Shown here in pieces: positions 31,172-35,371 of a DNA stretch of 35,371 bases (position 1 is the stretch's first letter; each line of letters opens with the position of its first letter). The translations under genes were made by a program, and so were the position numbers. The notes under the pieces were generated by a model that was not told the origin of the DNA, did not search any database, and worked only from the letters and a program-made list of their open reading frames with translations. The DNA lies in assembly GCA_004138175.2 (NCBI GenBank), contig RYFE02000052.1, forward strand, positions 1 to 35,371, in the 5' to 3' direction. This DNA comes from Chloroflexales bacterium ZM16-3. Lineage in GTDB: Bacteria > Chloroflexota > Chloroflexia > Chloroflexales > Chloroflexaceae.

Positions 31172-33541
31172 TTAGCTTCTAGAAGCAAGAGGCAGATAAT
31201 CCATCCGAGAACCGACATCGCCAATATGTTCGATGAAGACAGCGCGAGCCGAGCCAAGCCGTGATGGCATCATCCGCACGTGAACTGAAAGGCTAGGTTC
31301 GATTCCGGCCTGCGGGTCGATATAGGCTCGTTTCCCCAGCCTCACTCCATTGCGTACCGTTTGGATGTGCTCAGCAACAACCGGCAGCAGCCATCCTGCT
31401 GCGGGAGTATCGTAGCCGGGTAGTGCAAAGCCATGCTTCCGCAGACTGGCCGGCACGGGGTCGGTGCGGTGGTTCGGGAAGCAGCGCGTGTAGAGCCAGC
31501 TGCGGATCTCTTCATCGGCCTGCGGGATCGTCAGCTGTCGCTTTGGAGCGCGGCGGCGACCTGAGAGCAGCGCTGGCTTGTACTGCTCCGTCAATTCGCC
31601 GATCAGATCTCTGGCATAGGGGAGTTTTTTCAGGCAGTCTTCCTGGCTGTTGATGGGCTCCAGCTCGGCCATCAGGAAGGCTGCAGCCTTGCGGAGGTTA
31701 TCTGCGCCATCTAGGAGCGTCTGAGGCAGCAGAATGTGCTCTGGTATCCCCCGTAGCGGCCAGTGGAGCGCCGTGCGGTGGAAGAGAGCGTCATAGAGTG
31801 CCAGGCCGCTCTCAACGCCTCTGGGAGGCTTCTCGCTTAACCAGAGGCCAACCGGGCGCTGGCTCCCGCAGTCAAGTACCAGCACCACCCAGCAGGCACC
31901 GCCGAGCGAGCGCAGCGCAGGGCTGACCAGATCAATATCCAGCTCAATGGTCAGCAGAAGCCACTGCTCGTGCAGGCGAGCGACACCCGCGAGCTTCAGC
32001 GCCTTGCGCAGAGGCACCGCCGCAATCGCCTCGCCATCGCCGCTGTTGTAGTAGGTATTCTTCCTGAAGTGGCCGTAAATACCAATCACGATCTGCTTTG
32101 GCAGCGGCTCAACGCCAAGTAACCTGGCGTACTCGTTGACCTGCCCAGTGAGCACCGACTCGCTCACGGTGTCTTCGAGCCGCCCCAGCTTGACCATGTA
32201 CAAGTACGACCAGAGGCGGGGATGAATAGCCTTGGACCACTCACGTTGCGGCAGCAGCCCGAGAGGGCCGTAGATCATCAGATTTTTAATGGAAGACCCG
32301 GCAGCGCTTTTGGTCAAGCCCTCACGCTCGGCAAACGCCTCGATGAGCGAATCCAGTATCTTCCGCCGCTGCCGCTTCCTCCGGTAGGTGCTGGATGGCA
32401 GATGGCGTATCAAGTTCATGAGCGGGAACGATACTCCTGATGCGATGGCCGCGCCGTGAAGGTTGCGCAGGCTCGTAAGGATCTGCTCGCGCTTGTCCGG
32501 TTGTACAGCTCTCAGGAGCTGCGCGGCGACCTTACAGATCTGCTCAAGTTCTCTGCTCATGTCAGCCGACGTATCGCCGCCTGCGCAGCGAAAAGCAACG
32601 AGATCGGGTAGCCCGTGTCGCAGCAAGGCATCCAGCAAAGCGTTTGCGTTTGCCTCAGTCTCACCTCGTAGACGCGACAGGATTGGAATGAGAATGGGCC
32701 GCAGGGGGGGGATTCTGAGTTGCGCTGCCTGGCGTACCTCGGTGTCTGGCGGCTGGTGCAGGAGACTCTGGTCCCAGGGCCTGGCGTTAGCGCCATAGCT
32801 CGCCTGGTACGCCTTGAGAAACTCCGGGTCATGAAACGCACGATACAGGCCGATCACGTCGCTGCGCAAGGTTGCCTGCACCCCTGCGGCGTCGGATCGT
32901 CGCTCTGCGACTTCCTGTTCATATCGCTGCACAAGCATGAGTTCATCGAAGCATGTATAGTCAGCGTGCTTGAGCAGGCCGGGCTGGCCAATTCTGCACC
33001 AGGTCAGGACAAGATCGCGCGCCTGGTTCGCAGCAGTCTCGCTAACTCGATCCAGGTCATATGCAAGTCGTCGCGCCGCCGCATCATCTCGGCAGAGATG
33101 TTGCTCGGATAGAGCGGCGATCCAGTTAGTCACATGCGGGGACACTTGCAGGACTATCAAGAACCGACGCTCGATCTCGGCGAAGATAGGTGCGATTCCT
33201 GTTTTGCAGGCCTGGGCATAGGGAAGCCAGATCGAACGGCTCAGCATTCCCAGGCGCCACGCGCGCAGATAGATACGACGCCGGTTCGCATCTACAAAAC
33301 CAAGCTGCTGAGCCAGTGGGAGATATGCTTCAGGACGGATGGAAGGTGCCAGGGCAAGAAGCTGGGCGCGAAGTGTCGCGTCGTCTGCTCTGGGGTCAAG
33401 CAGCTCATGTGATAGCACGTCAGCGGCTTCGTCCACGAACTCCTGTAGGTTCTGGCGGCGACGGCCAACGACCTCTTGAGCCTCAGGATCAAGACCGTCT
33501 TTATCGAAGATGAGAGTCGCGTCGATCATCGGGGTAGCCAC
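31172..33541 (-). CDS. degenerate TnsB/MuA-like protein, probable pseudo-transposase
   Basis: A 789-aa protein, first gene of the transposition operon. The first ~400 residues are helical and unrecognised. About 400-520 look like transposase DNA-binding helices (YRRKRQRRKILDSLIEAF, VNEYARLLGVEPLPKQIVIGIYGHF). From 528 an RNase H-like core is suggested: TIELDID (first acid), WVVLVLDCGSQRPVGLWLSEKP, then GIPEHILLPQ, where the second catalytic Asp is expected but Leu-Pro-Gln stands. No Glu in a DDE-like context is clear. Near 725-770 TVRNGVRLGKRAYIDP resembles the Mu-type C-terminal barrel. The likely role is structural or targeting. The start is GTG 33541 or ATG 33529; neither has a good ribosome site. 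The fold assignment rests on pattern likeness only. Confidence 0.55.
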   Translation of the reverse strand: MATPMIDATLIFDKDGLDPEAQEVVGRRRQNLQEFVDEAADVLSHELLDPRADDATLRAQLLALAPSIRPEAYLPLAQQLGFVDANRRRIYLRAWRLGMLSRSIWLPYAQACKTGIAPIFAEIERRFLIVLQVSPHVTNWIAALSEQHLCRDDAAARRLAYDLDRVSETAANQARDLVLTWCRIGQPGLLKHADYTCFDELMLVQRYEQEVAERRSDAAGVQATLRSDVIGLYRAFHDPEFLKAYQASYGANARPWDQSLLHQPPDTEVRQAAQLRIPPLRPILIPILSRLRGETEANANALLDALLRHGLPDLVAFRCAGGDTSADMSRELEQICKVAAQLLRAVQPDKREQILTSLRNLHGAAIASGVSFPLMNLIRHLPSSTYRRKRQRRKILDSLIEAFAEREGLTKSAAGSSIKNLMIYGPLGLLPQREWSKAIHPRLWSYLYMVKLGRLEDTVSESVLTGQVNEYARLLGVEPLPKQIVIGIYGHFRKNTYYNSGDGEAIAAVPLRKALKLAGVARLHEQWLLLTIELDIDLVSPALRSLGGACWVVLVLDCGSQRPVGLWLSEKPPRGVESGLALYDALFHRTALHWPLRGIPEHILLPQTLLDGADNLRKAAAFLMAELEPINSQEDCLKKLPYARDLIGELTEQYKPALLSGRRRAPKRQLTIPQADEEIRSWLYTRCFPNHRTDPVPASLRKHGFALPGYDTPAAGWLLPVVAEHIQTVRNGVRLGKRAYIDPQAGIEPSLSVHVRMMPSRLGSARAVFIEHIGDVGSRMDYLPLASRS

Positions 33542-33586
33542 GGCTGCAGGGGAGAGTTATTTCAGTCAGGAATATGAGCTATGGTT

Positions 33587-33615
33587 ATAATAGCACGCCT
33601 GTAGTAGGAGGTAAA
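33587..33615 (-). promoter_or_regulatory. promoter of the transposition operon
   Basis: On the minus strand TTTACC (33615-33610), 17 bases, then extended TGC-TATTAT (-10 at 33592-33587). It lies 46 bases before GTG 33541. It shares CGTGCTAT with the promoter at 35158-35186. Confidence 0.5.
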
Positions 33616-33631
33616 GCGCGGCATAATATAG

Positions 33632-33656
33632 AGCCTGGATACGAAGTATCCAGGCT
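33632..33656 (-). terminator. 11-bp hairpin after the recombinase gene
   Basis: AGCCTGGATAC (33632-33642) pairs perfectly with 33646-33656 around GAA. It lies about 50 bases beyond the recombinase stop on the minus strand, before the transposition operon promoter. A recombination site is less likely because the spacer is only 3 bases. Confidence 0.5.
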
Positions 33657-33704
33657 ACCTGTCCCTCTGGTCACAGCAATTTGAAGAGATCGAAAGCTGC
33701 GGCC

Positions 33705-34709
33705 TTAAATCCCTGCCCGGTCGATGGCGTCGCGCAGGTCGTCGTCGTCAGGCACCGTGTAGATGCCGGTGGTGCTCAGGCGGGAGTGGCCGAGGACGCG
33801 CTGCACCTCGCTGAGGTCAGCGCCGCGGCGAAGCATGCGCCGGGCCAGCGAGTGGCGCAGGGCGTGAGGCGAGGCCGCATCAAGCTGGCTAGCCATCTGG
33901 GTGAGCTGGGCGGCCCGCTCGACGCGGGGCTCTTTCTTCGCCGCTGCGCGCAGCTGCGCAGCGGCCCGCTGACAGAGCACCGCGATGCGGTGGCGCACCA
34001 GGCGCGTGCTCATCCCCGGCACCAGCGGGTGGCCCACCTTCGTTCGATCCTGGGCGACCAACAGCGGCTCGCGTTCGGCGTCGCTGCCGATCGCCGGTAG
34101 CCCGTCAGGACAGCGTAGCTCGCGGAGATAGCGGCGGAGCAATGCCACCGCATCGCTGTGCAGGGGGATGCGTCGAGTCTTGCGGCCCTTGCCCAGTCGG
34201 ACGATCACATTCCCCGCATCCAGATCCAGATCGCGTAGCTGCACATCACACGCCTCCTGTGAGCGCAGGCCGGCGTAGGCGAGCAGCGCGAGCAGCGCAC
34301 CGTCGCGCAGCCGGATGTACGGCTCCTCCTCGGCCTGCACGGCGCGCAGCACCGCATCGACCGCATCGTCGGGCAGGGAGCGCGGGCCGTGTTCCTCCAG
34401 GGGCAGATCGCGGACGTCCTTGGCCGGGTTCTCCCTGATCATTTGCTCAGCCACGAGCCACTCCCCGAAGCGGCGCAGCGTCGAGAGCCCGCGGTTGATC
34501 GTCGCCGGCTTGCGCTCCTCGACATCCTGGCGGTGGCGCACCCAGGCGCTGATGTCTTTCGCAAGGAGCTGCGTCGGGTCGAAGGCCCGCCCGCGCTGCT
34601 CCTCCCACCAGCGGGCGAAGGTCACCAGGTCAGCGCGGGCGGCGCGCTGCGAGGCGGGCTCGTGGAGAGTCGCCAAGTAGCGGTCGATGGTTTCGTTCAG
34701 CATCGGCAT
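33705..34709 (-). CDS. tyrosine recombinase (XerC/D-like integrase)
   Basis: A site-specific recombinase. The N-terminal SAM-like core-binding domain covers about 1-105 and the catalytic domain 110-334. The active-site set is complete: Arg149 (AGLRSQEA), a Lys near 174-177 (LGKGRKTRRIPL), His282 and Arg285 (PHALRHSLA), His308 (VLGHSRLSTT) and Tyr317 (GIYTV). A charged insertion of about 30 residues lies before the HxxR motif. I start at ATG 34709 (334 aa), which overlaps the TGA of the upstream gene by one base (TGATG) and has GAGG upstream; the longer frame lies inside that gene. In a transposon without TnsA it could resolve cointegrates, as TniR or TnpI do; it could also be an integrase of a tRNA-associated island. 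Confidence 0.9.
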   Translation of the reverse strand: MPMLNETIDRYLATLHEPASQRAARADLVTFARWWEEQRGRAFDPTQLLAKDISAWVRHRQDVEERKPATINRGLSTLRRFGEWLVAEQMIRENPAKDVRDLPLEEHGPRSLPDDAVDAVLRAVQAEEEPYIRLRDGALLALLAYAGLRSQEACDVQLRDLDLDAGNVIVRLGKGRKTRRIPLHSDAVALLRRYLRELRCPDGLPAIGSDAEREPLLVAQDRTKVGHPLVPGMSTRLVRHRIAVLCQRAAAQLRAAAKKEPRVERAAQLTQMASQLDAASPHALRHSLARRMLRRGADLSEVQRVLGHSRLSTTGIYTVPDDDDLRDAIDRAGI

Positions 34710-35095
34710 CAAGCGTCCTCGGCGGGGCGAATAGTCACTTCTTCGCGCCATCCGCCCGTCCCATCGGAGATTCGATGCATGAACAGGAGCTCGCCGGTTG
34801 GCTCAAGCGTATCCGGGTCAACGCAAATCCAGCCCTGCTCGTTCGCCTCGGCGATGATCGCCGCGATATGTGCCTGACGCTCCGGCGTCATCACCGGCGG
34901 CCATGGGCCGAGCCACGCCTCCCGGCGCTCCGGCGAAAGATCCAGCTGATCGGCGATTGCCAGCCGGCGATCATCGGATAGCTCGGCATCGCCGCAGATG
35001 AGCCGCTCGTAGACATCCTGGCTCAGCCCAAGCCAGGCGGCGAAGTCGGCGACGCTCATCGTATGCTGTCGGCGCTGCGCTTCAAGGATATGCAT
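34709..35095 (-). CDS. XRE-like helix-turn-helix protein
   Basis: A 128-aa protein, probably a DNA-binding regulator or partner of the recombinase. The N-terminal ~60 residues show an XRE-type fold: MSVADFAAWLGLSQDVYERLICGDAELSDDRRLAIADQLDLSPE. The remainder (ERQAHIAAIIAEANEQGWICVDPDTLEPTGELLFMHRI...) has no known match to me. ATG 35095 has GGAGG six bases upstream. A good promoter and a cluster of ATCGGCA motifs lie just upstream, so autoregulation is plausible. The stop overlaps the start of the recombinase gene, so the pair is translationally coupled. Confidence 0.7.
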   Translation of the reverse strand: MHILEAQRRQHTMSVADFAAWLGLSQDVYERLICGDAELSDDRRLAIADQLDLSPERREAWLGPWPPVMTPERQAHIAAIIAEANEQGWICVDPDTLEPTGELLFMHRISDGTGGWREEVTIRPAEDA

Positions 35096-35139
35096 CAGTT
35101 CCTCCCGTTCTGTGAAAAGGGAATGCGCTCGAACGTATG

Positions 35140-35266
35140 CAGGTTATCGGCAGCGCAATTATAGCACGTCTGGGCGGGAGAATCAACATATTACCGGCAA
35201 TGAGAAGGAAGATTATGCGATTTTCATTGCCGATACCGAGGGAAATCGGCAGCGAAAAGATGCCGA
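35140..35266. promoter_or_regulatory. cluster of five ATCGGCA motifs upstream of the XRE/recombinase operon
   Basis: The motif TATCGGCA or a close variant appears at about 35144, 35192 (one mismatch), 35225 (inverted), 35242 and 35258 (inverted). The 35191 and 35224 copies form an 11-of-12 inverted repeat, and the 35144 and 35242 copies share ATCGGCAGCG. They flank the promoter, so they may be operators for the XRE protein or core/accessory sites for the recombinase. Confidence 0.5.
35158..35186 (-). promoter_or_regulatory. promoter of the XRE/recombinase operon
   Basis: On the minus strand TTGATT (35186-35181), 17 bases, TGC-TATAAT (-10 at 35163-35158). Near-consensus with an extended -10, about 63 bases before ATG 35095. 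Confidence 0.65.
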
Positions 35267-35304
35267 TGCGTTGCCTCAGGATGCCTGGATATCCATCCAT
35301 ATAG

Positions 35305-35316
35305 GCGTGCTATAAT
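35305..35316 (+). promoter_or_regulatory. extended -10 element near the window end, plus strand
   Basis: CGTGCTATAATCC resembles the -10 regions of the two other promoters in this accessory region but points to the right, out of the window. No good -35 and no gene is visible before the end. Confidence 0.3.
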
Positions 35317-35371
35317 CCAGCCGCCATGTGTACCAACTTATGATTCGGGCATTTGGGGTGCCAAGTTCCGC

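Larger units (their letters stand above)
27995..35371. mobile_element. Tn7/Tn5053-like transposon beside tRNA-Arg (far end not seen)
   Basis: The proposed element starts near 27995-28004, about 21-30 bases after the tRNA, with TG and an array of repeats. It carries, on the minus strand, a pseudo-transposase, a DDE transposase, an AAA+ protein, a tyrosine recombinase and an XRE-like protein. The transposition gene block is clearly AT-richer than the chromosome to its left. No TnsA nuclease, TniQ/TnsD or CRISPR effector is visible. The window's last bases on the minus strand begin GCGGAACTT, like the GCGGAAATT of the left repeats, so the right end may be near, but this is weak. Limits are therefore approximate. 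Confidence 0.55.

Noticed and set aside
29078-33541. CRISPR-associated transposon
   Set aside because: No Cas12k, Cascade genes, TniQ or CRISPR repeats are in the window.
33632-33656. Core recombination site of the tyrosine recombinase
   Set aside because: The inverted arms have only a 3-base spacer, too short for the usual 6-8; a terminator is simpler.

Overview
The window reads as a GC-rich chromosome of a filamentous Chloroflexia-type bacterium. This rests on gene content (primary sigma factor, a CbiM-PDGLE/CbiQ/CbiO cobalt or nickel transporter beside a Fur regulator, an LVIVD beta-propeller ending in a Trp-Leu-Pro-Ile-Ile tail) and on many intergenic palindromes built from 7-nt units. 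No rRNA or taxonomic marker is visible, so the placement is inference.

Layout. 1-3501: two insertion sequences side by side, an IS110-type transposase and a DDE transposase broken by a 77-bp tandem duplication. 3501-8106: a 26-bp terminator palindrome, a Crp/Fnr regulator, a peptide-type ABC lipoprotein, a membrane-anchored P-loop ATPase, a GlsB-type membrane protein and a small hypothetical. 8149-14164 (all minus): a Ca2+-type P-type ATPase, an allantoate amidohydrolase/allantoinase pair that would turn allantoin into ureidoglycolate and ammonia, and a PPOX flavoprotein. 14165-17179: a long leader, the primary sigma factor and a membrane-anchored lysozyme-like protein. 17255-27550: peptidase S51, the cbiM-cbiQ-cbiO operon divergent from fur, a DUF1028 protein, the beta-propeller, a YgjP-type metallopeptidase translationally coupled to a YigZ/IMPACT protein, a zinc-free MDR oxidoreductase and a metallophosphoesterase, followed upstream by a possible 37-aa peptide.

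27898-35371 is the accessory part. A complete tRNA-Arg(TCG) is followed 30 bp later by three direct repeats and one inverted half repeat that look like transposase binding sites. Then comes an AT-richer block on the minus strand. It holds a 789-aa protein with the architecture of a TnsB/MuA transposase but without a visible second catalytic Asp, an intact DDE transposase (TnsB/TniA type), a TniB/TnsC-size AAA+ protein with altered Walker motifs, and a tyrosine recombinase coupled to an XRE-like protein. No TnsA, TniQ/TnsD or CRISPR is seen. My reading is a Tn7/Tn5053-like transposon inserted beside a tRNA gene, with a transposase plus pseudo-transposase pair; the tyrosine recombinase may resolve cointegrates. 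This is the best candidate for an undescribed system. The far end of the element is not clearly inside the window.

A second theme is a family of hairpins and tandem runs made of heptamers. Their sequences differ but the architecture is shared, and they sit between genes, next to start codons and, in one case, in frame inside the P-type ATPase.
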